This document shows, one piece after another, positions 1-6,672 of a stretch of DNA of 9,122 nucleotides. Below the pieces are notes generated by a model that had not been told where the DNA came from, ran no database searches, and saw only the letters and a list, made by a program, of their open reading frames with translations. The stretch is from Acidobacteriota bacterium (GTDB lineage Bacteria > Acidobacteriota > Thermoanaerobaculia > Multivoradales > JAHEKO01), in contig JAUWSP010000074.1 of the NCBI GenBank assembly GCA_030610025.1, positions 1 to 9,122 of the forward strand, read 5' to 3'. Both the position numbers and the translations under genes were made by a program. Position 1 is the stretch's first letter. The number at the start of each line of letters is the position of its first letter.

Positions 1-1
1 T

Positions 2-253
2 CTCGGAAAGCTCTATCTGGATCAGGGGCACCTGGAGGACGCAGTGCAGACTTTCGAGGAAGTCTTGTCGAGGGAGCCAGACCGTCTGGATGCCCAGGAG
101 GGCCTGGCCGAGGCTCGACGCAGGCTGGGCGAGACCCTGGCTGCCGAAGAGGTCCTGGAAGGGGAGGACGACACAGGAAACGCCCGCGATCGGAAGGTTC
201 GGGTATTACGGGAGTACCTGGATCGATTGAGGGCAGCCAGCGGGAGGCACTAG
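2..253 (+). CDS. TPR-repeat protein, C-terminal fragment
   Basis: An open frame enters from the left edge and stops with TAG at 251-253, so only the last 83 residues are visible. The fragment begins LGKLYLDQGHLEDAVQTFEE and continues into LSREPDRLDAQEGL. That is the helix-turn-helix pattern of one tetratricopeptide repeat: small residues at the packing positions, an A in AVQTFEE, and a P at the repeat end. A charged, helical tail rich in Glu and Arg follows, and no membrane segment is seen. TPR domains bind other proteins, but the partner cannot be told from this piece. The stop lies 6 bases before the start of the Roadblock/LC7 gene, so the two are probably co-transcribed and translationally coupled. 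The GTG at 44 is internal to the repeat and is unlikely to be the true start. Confidence 0.8.
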   Translation, partial: LGKLYLDQGHLEDAVQTFEEVLSREPDRLDAQEGLAEARRRLGETLAAEEVLEGEDDTGNARDRKVRVLREYLDRLRAASGRH

Positions 254-259
254 AGAAAC

Positions 260-619
260 ATGTTTCAGGAAAGGCTACAGAGCATTTGCGACAGCATCGA
301 TGGCGCCTTGGCAGTGTCCCTCGTCGACGCAGACGGCATCACGGTCGAGTCCATCGGCGACGGTCCCGGCCTGGACCTGGAGGCGCTGGGGGCCGAGCTC
401 CTGGCTCAGACACGGGTGATTTCCAGGGATCACAGAGAGTTGGCCATGGGCGAGGTGCGGCAGCTCTCCGTGACGACCGATCTCTACACGGTCCTGGTGA
501 GTGCGTTGACCGGGAGCTACAGTTTGCTGTTGGTCCTGGAGGCAAAGGGCAGCAGCTACGGCAAAGCGCGATTCGAGCTGCGGCGAGCGAAACTACAGCT
601 CGAGAGTGATTTGGCGTAG
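260..619 (+). CDS. Roadblock/LC7-domain protein
   Basis: This 119-residue protein is one small alpha/beta domain with no signal peptide or membrane span. Its layout matches the Roadblock/LC7 fold: an N-terminal helix (about 1-14), a strand pair with the segment ALAVSLVDADGITVESIG (about 16-33), a long helix (39-58), the strands LSVTTDLYTVLVSAL and YSLLLVLE, and a C-terminal helix rich in Arg and Lys (about 97-118). Bacterial members, such as MglB, act as dimers on small Ras-like GTPases or serve as scaffold subunits. No GTPase gene is visible here, so the partner is unknown. The ATG at 260 is preceded by GGGAGG at 242-247, a rather long 12-base spacing that overlaps the end of the TPR gene and suggests coupled translation. 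The fold assignment is by pattern recognition and is fairly firm; the cellular role is not known. Confidence 0.75.
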   Translation: MFQERLQSICDSIDGALAVSLVDADGITVESIGDGPGLDLEALGAELLAQTRVISRDHRELAMGEVRQLSVTTDLYTVLVSALTGSYSLLLVLEAKGSSYGKARFELRRAKLQLESDLA

Positions 620-666
620 TCGACAAGTTGCTCCGCGACGTCCGGTCCAACGGTCATGGATCAATA

Positions 667-677
667 GGTGAGGAGAG
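667..677 (+). promoter_or_regulatory. Ribosome binding site of accB
   Basis: GGTGAGGAGAG lies 3 bases before the GTG at 681, with the GAGGAG core 5 bases away. It is one of the best Shine-Dalgarno matches in the window and fixes accB to the GTG start at 681. The next Met codons downstream in frame fall inside the conserved part of the protein. Confidence 0.75.
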
Positions 678-680
678 TTT

Positions 681-1181
<501 letters not shown>

Positions 1182-1324
1182 ATCTGGACCTCATCCAGGC
1201 AGCCCGGACCTCAGAACCCTAGCCCGACCTTCTCACCAGCGTTCTACTGCAAGATCGAATATGCCTGAATCTACGACGTTTTCCGCCCTCATCCCTCCTC
1301 GCCGTACTTAGCCCATTCTGGTCG
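1182..1324 (+). promoter_or_regulatory. accB-accC intergenic region, C-rich and G-poor (possible Rho-dependent attenuation leader)
   Basis: This is the longest gap between genes in the window. By hand count, 1181-1324 holds about 55 C and 26 G in 144 bases, a C-over-G bias typical of Rho-binding RNA and unlike the surrounding genes. A near-pure pyrimidine run lies at 1279-1302. A weak hairpin sits just after the accB stop (CTGGA/TCCAG, 1184-1198) with no U-run, so it is not an intrinsic terminator. The octamer GGACCTCA occurs twice, 20 bases apart (1186 and 1206). A 16-codon frame runs from ATG 1261 to TAG 1309-1311, ending 13 bases before accC. No good -35/-10 pair is seen. A regulatory role is inferred; the composition and the gap length are what is seen. 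Confidence 0.35.
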
Positions 1325-2689
1325 ATGTTTGAAAAAATCCTCATTGCAAACCGCGGCGAGATCGCGCTGCGGGTGATTCAGGCTTGTCGGGAGTTGGAGA
1401 TCGCCACGGTGGCGGTTCACAGCACGGCCGATGCGGACTCGCTGCATGTGACCTATGCGGACGAGGCGGTTTGCATCGGGCCGCCAGGTTCGAGCGATAG
1501 CTATCTGAACGTCTCCAGCATCATCGCCGCAGCGGAGATCACGGGGGCCGATGCGGTCCATCCCGGGTATGGGTTCCTGGCAGAGAACGCCGCTTTCGCG
1601 GAGGTGCTCGGAGAGTGCAACCTCAAGTGGATAGGGCCTTCCCCCGGCAGTATCCGTCTGATGGGAGACAAGACGAAGGCGCGGCAGACTGCGGCGGATG
1701 CCGGTGTTCCGGTGTTGCCCGGCAGCCGAGAGCCCCTTGCCGATGCAGCGGAGGCGGAACGGTCCGCCAATGAGGTGGGTTATCCGGTGATTCTGAAGGC
1801 TGCTGCCGGTGGCGGCGGTCGGGGTATGCGCATCGTTCAGAACGCGGCAGAGCTGGAAGGTCAGTTCAATACCGCCAGTGAGGAGGCGCTCAAGGCGTTT
1901 GGCGATGGCTCCATCTATCTGGAGCGCTACCTCGTCGAGCCGCGCCACATCGAGTTCCAGGTGCTGGGAGACCGGCACGGCAAGGTCATCCAACTCGGTG
2001 AGCGGGAGTGCTCGATCCAGCGCCGCCACCAGAAGCTCATCGAAGAAGCCCCGTCGCCGGTCTTGACGCCCTTGCTGCGGGATGAGATGGGTGCCGCAGC
2101 CGTGCGTTTGGCGGAGGTCGTCGGATACGAGAATGCCGGCACGGTGGAGTTCCTCCTGGACCATGACGGTCGCTTCTATTTCATGGAGATGAATACCCGC
2201 ATCCAGGTGGAGCACCCGGTCACCGAAGTCGTGACAGGGCAGGATCTGGTCAAGTGGCAGATTCGTTTGGCGGCGGGTGAACGGTTGAGTCTCCCCGAGA
2301 CCGTGCCGGTCAAGGGGCATGCCATCGAGTGTCGGATCAATGCAGAGGATCCGAAGCGGTTCACACCGTCGCCAGGCAGAATCGAGTCGTATCACCAGCC
2401 CGGGGGGCCAGGGATCCGCGTCGATACCCACGTCTACGGCGGCTACTTCATTCCCCCGCACTACGACTCCCTCATAGCCAAAGTGGTGGCCTATGGTGAA
2501 GACCGTGAAGAGGCGATCGTCCGCATGGAGAGGGCGTTGGAGTTCTTCGTGGTCGAGGGGGTCGAGACTTCGATCGCGCTGCATCGACGCATCATGCGGG
2601 ATGCCCGATTCCGGTCCGGCAATATCTCCACTCGATTCATGGAGCGCTTCCTGGAGTCGAGTGACGAGCGACCGAGAGTCGAGGCTTAG
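1325..2689 (+). CDS. accC: Biotin carboxylase subunit of acetyl-CoA carboxylase
   Basis: AccC carboxylates the biotin on AccB using ATP and bicarbonate, the first half-reaction of malonyl-CoA synthesis in the cytoplasm. The 454-residue length matches the family (449 in E. coli). Three parts are visible. The N-terminal biotin carboxylase domain opens with [16 protein letters not shown] and contains [10 protein letters not shown] (79-88). The ATP-grasp domain carries Lys158 and the glycine-rich lid [10 protein letters not shown] (159-168), with Glu200, His208, Lys237, the metal ligands Glu275 and Glu288 and the biotin/bicarbonate site [10 protein letters not shown] (292-301). The C-terminal domain has ECRINAEDP (335-343) with Arg337 and the motif YDSLIAK (380-386). 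All expected catalytic residues are present. The ATG at 1325 gives the canonical N-terminus, but no clear Shine-Dalgarno sequence precedes it. Translation may therefore depend on a leader ORF or be unusual. Its neighbour accB encodes its substrate protein. Confidence 0.97.
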   Translation: MFEKILIANRGEIALRVIQACRELEIATVAVHSTADADSLHVTYADEAVCIGPPGSSDSYLNVSSIIAAAEITGADAVHPGYGFLAENAAFAEVLGECNLKWIGPSPGSIRLMGDKTKARQTAADAGVPVLPGSREPLADAAEAERSANEVGYPVILKAAAGGGGRGMRIVQNAAELEGQFNTASEEALKAFGDGSIYLERYLVEPRHIEFQVLGDRHGKVIQLGERECSIQRRHQKLIEEAPSPVLTPLLRDEMGAAAVRLAEVVGYENAGTVEFLLDHDGRFYFMEMNTRIQVEHPVTEVVTGQDLVKWQIRLAAGERLSLPETVPVKGHAIECRINAEDPKRFTPSPGRIESYHQPGGPGIRVDTHVYGGYFIPPHYDSLIAKVVAYGEDREEAIVRMERALEFFVVEGVETSIALHRRIMRDARFRSGNISTRFMERFLESSDERPRVEA

Positions 2690-2728
2690 AAGCCCTGCTC
2701 TTCGAGGAGTATCCGAGACTGTCAGTGG

Positions 2729-2746
2729 GCAGCCGATCGAGGCTGC
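2729..2746 (+). promoter_or_regulatory. Inverted repeat just upstream of the transporter ribosome site
   Basis: GCAGCC (2729-2734) and GGCTGC (2741-2746) are perfect 6-bp inverted repeats around the 6-base loop GATCGA. The repeat ends 1 base before the AAGGGG ribosome site (2748-2753) of the NSS transporter. No U-run follows, so it is not a classic terminator. It could be an operator or an mRNA hairpin that affects translation, or chance in GC-rich DNA. The rest of the 69-base gap after accC holds nothing else recognisable. Confidence 0.3.
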
Positions 2747-2758
2747 GAAGGGGTGCGT

Positions 2759-4207
2759 ATGAGTGAAACGGAGCAATTCAGCTCGCGATGGGGCCTGATC
2801 CTGGCAACCTTGGGTATGGCCGTCGGCACCGGCAATATCTGGCGCTTCCCACGCATCGTGGCCACCAACGGCGGCGGTGCCTTTCTGGTGTCCTGGGTCG
2901 TGTTCCTCTTCATCTGGTCGATTCCCCTGATGATCGTGGAGTTTTCTTTCGGCAAGCGGGGGCGCAAGGGCACGGTGGGGAGCTTCATCGCCATGGCGGG
3001 AAAAGGCTCCGGATGGATGGGTGGTTGGGTGGCCCTTTGCGCCACCGCCATCATGTTCTATTACTCGGTCGTCGCCGGCTGGTGTCTGCGGTACTTTGCA
3101 GCCGCCGTTCGAGGAAGCCTGACCGGTGAGAGCTCCACCACCTTCTGGGAGAGCTATGCCGGCAGCGGCCTGGCCTGGGTCACCAACGCCATCGCGCTGG
3201 GTCTGGCCATCGGAGTGGTCTGGTTCGGGGTGCGCGGCATCGAGAAGGTGGCCAAGGTCCTGATCCCCACCCTCTTCGTGTTGGTCCTGATGCTGGCGAT
3301 TCGCGCCGTCACCCTGCCCGGAGCGGCGGCCGGCCTCGAGTTCTTGTTCCGACCGGATTGGAGTGCCCTCGCCGATGTGCGAATCTGGCTCCAGGCGCTG
3401 ACCCAGAATGCCTGGGACACAGGGGCCGGTTGGGGCCTCATCCTGACGTTCGCCGTCTACATGAAGTCCCGAGAGGACATTCCGCTGAACGCCTTCCTCA
3501 TCGGCTTCGGAAACAACAGCGTCTCGCTGTTGGCGGGCATCATGGTGCTATGCACGGTCTTTGCGATCAACCCTGGTGCGCGGAGTGAAATCGTCGGTGC
3601 AGGCAACGAGGGTCTGACTTTCATCTGGATGCCACAGCTGTTCGCTGAGATGCCGGGCGGTCAGTTCTTCATGATCTTCTTCTTCCTGGCGCTCTCCTTT
3701 GCGGCCTTGACCAGCTTGATCTCGATGGTCGAGCTATTGACCCGCAATCTGATAGATGCCGGAATGCGGCGACGCAAGGCCCTGGGTGTGGTTGCCCTGT
3801 TGGCGCTTGCTTTCAGCACACCATCGGCGCTGTCGCTGAGCTTTCTCCACAATCAGGACTGGGTCTGGGGCGTAGGTCTGATGCTCTCGGGCCTGCTCTA
3901 CGCTCTCGCGGCCCGGCGCTTCGGAGTGGAGCGGCTCCGTCGGGAAGTGGTCAATTCCGATGGCTGCGATCTGCCGATAGGCAAGTGGTGGACGTTTATC
4001 GTCTCCGTGGTCGTACCGATCGAGGCTGTCGTGTTGATGGTCTGGTGGCTATGGGAGGCCAAGGGGTGGGATCCGGAACACTGGCTCGATCCGTTCCGAT
4101 CCACCTCGGTCGGGACCGTGTTGGCGCAATGGGCCATCGTCCTCGTGGCCTTGCTGGTGCTCAATCGTTGGCTCGGACGTCGAATCAGCGCGGCGAGGGC
4201 CGCTTGA
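2759..4207 (+). CDS. Sodium:neurotransmitter symporter (NSS) family amino acid transporter, MetP-like large subunit
   Basis: This is a 482-residue integral membrane protein with about 11-12 hydrophobic spans and the LeuT-type fold expected of NSS carriers, which use the Na+ gradient to import amino acids or related compounds. The family hallmark GNIWRFP is at 25-31 in the broken first helix, followed by the conserved NGGGAFL (37-43). TM6 carries QNAWDTGAGWG (216-226). TM8 carries the segment FAALTSLIS (314-322), where Thr318 and Ser319 fit the Na2 sodium-site residues of LeuT (Thr354/Ser355). The ATG at 2759 is chosen because AAGGGG at 2748-2753 is well spaced for it; the GTG at 2753 would overlap that ribosome site. 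A small MetS-like gene follows directly. In Corynebacterium glutamicum the pair MetP-MetS imports methionine and alanine, so a small neutral amino acid is a reasonable substrate guess. The sequence alone does not prove this. Confidence 0.92.
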   Translation: MSETEQFSSRWGLILATLGMAVGTGNIWRFPRIVATNGGGAFLVSWVVFLFIWSIPLMIVEFSFGKRGRKGTVGSFIAMAGKGSGWMGGWVALCATAIMFYYSVVAGWCLRYFAAAVRGSLTGESSTTFWESYAGSGLAWVTNAIALGLAIGVVWFGVRGIEKVAKVLIPTLFVLVLMLAIRAVTLPGAAAGLEFLFRPDWSALADVRIWLQALTQNAWDTGAGWGLILTFAVYMKSREDIPLNAFLIGFGNNSVSLLAGIMVLCTVFAINPGARSEIVGAGNEGLTFIWMPQLFAEMPGGQFFMIFFFLALSFAALTSLISMVELLTRNLIDAGMRRRKALGVVALLALAFSTPSALSLSFLHNQDWVWGVGLMLSGLLYALAARRFGVERLRREVVNSDGCDLPIGKWWTFIVSVVVPIEAVVLMVWWLWEAKGWDPEHWLDPFRSTSVGTVLAQWAIVLVALLVLNRWLGRRISAARAA

Positions 4208-4219
4208 CGACTCGCCGCG
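4189..4219 (+). promoter_or_regulatory. Perfect 9-bp inverted repeat across the transporter stop codon
   Basis: CGCGGCGAG (4189-4197) and CTCGCCGCG (4211-4219) are exact reverse complements around a 13-base loop that contains the transporter's TGA stop (4205-4207). The stem has eight G-C pairs and one A-T pair. No U-run follows, so it is not an intrinsic terminator. A hairpin here could protect the 3' end of the upstream message or set the ratio of large to small subunit. The repeat is seen; the function is inferred. Confidence 0.45.
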
Positions 4220-4237
4220 GAGATCGAGTGAACCCTT

Positions 4238-4244
4238 GGGAGGA
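4238..4244 (+). promoter_or_regulatory. Ribosome binding site of the MetS-like gene
   Basis: GGGAGGA ends 6 bases before the ATG at 4251. This near-perfect match to the 16S anti-Shine-Dalgarno sequence, at ideal spacing, is strong support that the 42-codon frame is translated. Confidence 0.75.
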
Positions 4245-4250
4245 ACAAAG

Positions 4251-4379
4251 ATGAGCGCCTCGGCGATTGTGATGATGGTGGTGATTTGCGGAATCATCTG
4301 GGGAGGGTTCGTCTTCTTCCTGATTCGCGCCATACGAAGTGAAAGCAAGAAGCAGGCATCGTCGGGAACAGGAGACTAG
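4251..4379 (+). CDS. metS: MetS-family small subunit of an NSS transporter
   Basis: This is a 42-residue gene with an ATG start, a very strong ribosome site and a TAG stop at 4377-4379. The product begins MSASAIVMMVVICGIIWGG, continues as one membrane helix to about residue 25 (FVFFLIR), and ends in a short basic then polar cytoplasmic tail (IRSESKKQ). The segment S-A-I-V-M-M followed by I-I-W-G-G matches the consensus I know for the MetS family, tiny membrane proteins encoded directly behind MetP-like NSS carriers. In C. glutamicum both MetP and MetS are needed for high-affinity methionine/alanine uptake. Its position 43 bases after the NSS transporter agrees with this. A gene this short is easily missed by gene callers. 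The family call rests on pattern and context; the transported substrate here is unknown. Confidence 0.82.
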   Translation: MSASAIVMMVVICGIIWGGFVFFLIRAIRSESKKQASSGTGD

Positions 4380-4402
4380 GTCGGCGATTGAAGGGCCATG
4401 GC

Positions 4403-4936
4403 GTGAGCACATCCCGATTTCGACACATCTACCTGACCGGGTTCATGGGGGCGGGAAAATCGACGGTCGGACGAGCTCTGGGGGAGCGTCTCGGCTGGGC
4501 TTTCGCCGATCTCGACTCGGGTGTCGAAGAGCGCTGTCGGATGTCGATCCCACGGATCTTCGCCGAGCGGGGCGAGGATTGGTTTCGACAGCAGGAACAT
4601 GAGGCTCTGGCGGCCATCCCGGTCAGGATCGAAACGGTCGTCGCCGTCGGAGGGGGGGCTCTCGGACGGCCGGACAATCGTCGATTGATGAGACAAAGGG
4701 GAATCACGGTCTGGCTAGATGCACCCTTTTCGCTTATCCTTCAGCGTCTGGGTGACGGTGGGCGTCTGAGGAGGCCCCTGTTCTCCGATGTGGAGGCAGC
4801 TCGCAGGCTCTTCGACGAACGGCACCCGCAGTACGCTCGCGCCGATCACGTCGTCCAGATCCGAGCGGAGTCGGAGCCCGAAGCCGTAGCCATCGACATT
4901 CTCAACCTGATCGGAAAACAGAAGTGCGCTATCTGA
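4403..4936 (+). CDS. aroK: Shikimate kinase
   Basis: Shikimate kinase phosphorylates shikimate at the 3-hydroxyl with ATP, the fifth step toward chorismate and the aromatic amino acids, in the cytoplasm. The protein is 177 residues, normal for the family. Its motifs are Walker A GFMGAGKST (13-21); the DLD pair at 36-38 (Mg2+ and shikimate aspartates); FAERGEDWFR (53-62) with the shikimate arginine Arg62; the glycine triplet VGGGAL (82-87); the lid arginine in RRPLF (Arg124); and DERHPQYARAD (138-148) with Arg140. All key residues are intact. GTG 4403 is chosen because AAGGG (4391-4395) lies 7 bases upstream; a TTG at 4388 in the same frame lacks a suitably spaced ribosome site. The gene starts 23 bases after metS and its last 13 bases overlap the phosphoesterase gene, so these genes are probably co-transcribed. 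Confidence 0.95.
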   Translation: MSTSRFRHIYLTGFMGAGKSTVGRALGERLGWAFADLDSGVEERCRMSIPRIFAERGEDWFRQQEHEALAAIPVRIETVVAVGGGALGRPDNRRLMRQRGITVWLDAPFSLILQRLGDGGRLRRPLFSDVEAARRLFDERHPQYARADHVVQIRAESEPEAVAIDILNLIGKQKCAI

Positions 4937-5667
4937 TCCTCGCCGACATGCATGGCAATTGGCATGCTCTTGCTGCAGTGCTGGAGCATGCTGCTGAGCG
5001 CGGCTTCGATGCGGCCCTGATTCTCGGAGACCTCGTCGGGTACGGTGCGTCGCCGAACAAGGTGGTCGAAACCTTGCGGGACCTGCCTGTTGCGAAGCAC
5101 TTCGTACGGGGCAATCACGACAAAGCGGCCGCCGGCATCACCGATGGGCGAGGCTTCAATCCAACGGCGCTGGCTGCCGCTCAGTGGACTCAACGTAGAC
5201 TCACCGAGGATAACCTCGAGTTCGTGCGCGAGCTGCCGCGAGGGCCGGTCACCATCGAGCCGAGCCTGGTGATCTGCCATGGCACTCCCTTCGACGAAGA
5301 CGAGTATCTGCTCTCGGCGGGCCATGCCGAAGAGATCTTCGCATCCTTGCCGGGAATGTGGACGTTCTTCGGCCATACGCACCTGCCGTCGCTGTTCCGC
5401 CGCAACGAGGGGCATGTGGAGGCCAGCCTGTTGGATGGCGACGAACCGATCCTCGACCTGGAGACCGGTGCCGACTACCTGCTCAACCCCGGCTCGGTAG
5501 GCCAACCGAGAGATCGGGATCCACGAGCCGCCTACATGCTTCTGGATACAAGCACTTCCCAGGTAGAGCACTTCAGGGTCGACTATCCCATCGTCGAGGC
5601 CCAGCAGGAGATCCGGCAGGCCGGATTGCCGGACGCGCTTGCAGACCGTCTGGTCCTGGGAATCTGA
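4924..5667 (+). CDS. Calcineurin-like metallophosphoesterase, YfcE/ApaH-like
   Basis: This 247-residue cytoplasmic protein carries the full set of metal-binding motifs of the calcineurin-like phosphoesterase superfamily: ADMHGN (Asp8, His10), GDLVGYG (Asp36), GNHD (Asn64, His65), CHGTP (His119) and GHTH (His151, His153). The segment from Asn188 to Tyr204 (NPGSVGQPRDRDPRAAY) is typical of the small single-domain bacterial branch grouped with diadenosine-tetraphosphatase-like and protein-phosphatase-like proteins (COG0639 type). All metal ligands are present, so it should be an active two-metal phosphoesterase. Its substrate (phosphodiester, nucleotide or phosphoprotein) cannot be read from the sequence. 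The GTG start at 4924 lies inside the last codons of aroK in another frame (13-base overlap) with only a weak ribosome site, which suggests translational coupling. It ends 3 bases before the stop codon of the opposing ccmI. Confidence 0.9.
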   Translation: MRYLILADMHGNWHALAAVLEHAAERGFDAALILGDLVGYGASPNKVVETLRDLPVAKHFVRGNHDKAAAGITDGRGFNPTALAAAQWTQRRLTEDNLEFVRELPRGPVTIEPSLVICHGTPFDEDEYLLSAGHAEEIFASLPGMWTFFGHTHLPSLFRRNEGHVEASLLDGDEPILDLETGADYLLNPGSVGQPRDRDPRAAYMLLDTSTSQVEHFRVDYPIVEAQQEIRQAGLPDALADRLVLGI

Positions 5668-5670
5668 GAG

Positions 5671-6672
5671 TTACCGCTGGGGGGCAGGCCCGCCGATGGT
5701 GGCACCGGCTTCCGCCATGGCCAGCAGCTCTTCGAAGTCCGGGTCGCTACCACCCGCCATCTCCAGACCCATCTGCCAGGTATCGACGGCCTGCTCTACC
5801 TGCCCCAGCTGATACAGCGCCAGGCCGCGGTAGAGCAAAGCCTGCTGATGATCGGGATACTCTGCCAGGACTCTGTCGAGCAGGTCTTTACCGACGTCGA
5901 ATTGTCCCATGCTGACCCGTACGATTCCATGGACCAGGAGAGCGTCGGGATCCTCGGGGAAGCGCTGCAAAACCTCACCTGCCATCGTGAACGCCTCGAA
6001 GAACTGCCCACCGGACAACAGGATGAGGGACAGCTGCTTCCTGGCCCCCCAGTCCTCGGGATCGTTGAGGATGCGGGCCTGAAGGTCTGCGACCTGTGCC
6101 GCCAGCTCTGGCGGCAGGCCCCCCATCTGCCCCGAATGAGGGTCTTCCGAAGCTCCGGGTGCCGTTTGGGTGACCGGCTGCTGCGCTGTCGGTCGCGCGT
6201 CGCGGACCGCGAAATAGACCAGGAGAGCCACGATGCCGACCATGGCGGCGCCGATGAGGATGCCCGTGGCCATGGAGCTGCCTTGTCGAGTCGTGTCCGG
6301 GGTGGCCGACTCTTCGAGAGCTGACTCGCCCGCCTTTTCTTCTTCCCGCTGGGGCTTTCCAGCAGAAGTGCTCTTGGCCGCTGCGACCTCGGGCTGCTGC
6401 TCTTGTAGGTGATCGAGCTCCATCAGAGCCCTGGCTGCCGCGTCCACGAGTGAGTCGCGCTCGGATAGGCTCAGATTGTCTTCGTCGGCCGCTCGCAGCC
6501 GGCGGTAGAGATCGTCCCGCCGGTCCTCCAGGTCCCGGATCATGAGGGACCGGTCGGCAGTCTTGGCTTCCTCTTCAACTACCTGCTGCCGAAATCGGAG
6601 AGCGAGCCAGACTCCGGTCGCCAGACCGACGGCCAACACCAGCAAGCTCGGCACCCACGTCATCTCGTTCAC
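5671..6672 (-). CDS. ccmI: Cytochrome c maturation protein CcmI (two membrane spans plus TPR domain)
   Basis: CcmI holds apocytochrome c in the periplasm and hands it to the CcmF/CcmH heme-ligation complex. The 333 residues follow the CcmI plan. A first membrane span lies at about 7-27. A charged, coiled-coil-like cytoplasmic loop follows at about 30-92, with RDLEDRRDDLYRRLR and a leucine-rich stretch, then a polar linker (93-133). A second span is at about 136-156 (TGILIGAAMVGIVALLVYF), and then a periplasmic domain with at least two to three TPR units (about 205-305). The TPR region has NDPEDWGARKQLSLILL, FPEDPDALLVHGI and YPDHQQALLYRGLALYQLG. The GTG start at 6672 overlaps the ccmH stop as GTGA and is preceded by GGGAGG at a 7-base spacing. 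It is the last gene of the ccm operon. The name rests on architecture and position, since TPR sequences diverge quickly. Confidence 0.85.
   Translation of the reverse strand: MNEMTWVPSLLVLAVGLATGVWLALRFRQQVVEEEAKTADRSLMIRDLEDRRDDLYRRLRAADEDNLSLSERDSLVDAAARALMELDHLQEQQPEVAAAKSTSAGKPQREEEKAGESALEESATPDTTRQGSSMATGILIGAAMVGIVALLVYFAVRDARPTAQQPVTQTAPGASEDPHSGQMGGLPPELAAQVADLQARILNDPEDWGARKQLSLILLSGGQFFEAFTMAGEVLQRFPEDPDALLVHGIVRVSMGQFDVGKDLLDRVLAEYPDHQQALLYRGLALYQLGQVEQAVDTWQMGLEMAGGSDPDFEELLAMAEAGATIGGPAPQR

Noticed and set aside
1184..1198. Small hairpin after the accB stop as an intrinsic terminator
   Set aside because: Only a 5-bp stem and no run of T follows.
1186..1213. Direct repeat GGACCTCA (two copies 20 bases apart)
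   Set aside because: Only two 8-base copies; too short to claim as a binding site without comparison to relatives.
2753..2758. GTG start for the NSS transporter two codons upstream
   Set aside because: It would overlap the AAGGGG ribosome site, which is correctly spaced for the ATG at 2759.
1289..2776. A 495-codon open frame on the minus strand opposite accC
   Set aside because: It lies wholly antisense to a complete, motif-perfect accC. Long antisense frames are expected in GC-rich coding DNA, and the product shows no recognisable domain.
4388..4402. TTG start for aroK five codons upstream
   Set aside because: No ribosome site at a suitable distance; GTG 4403 has AAGGG 7 bases before it and gives the usual N-terminal length.
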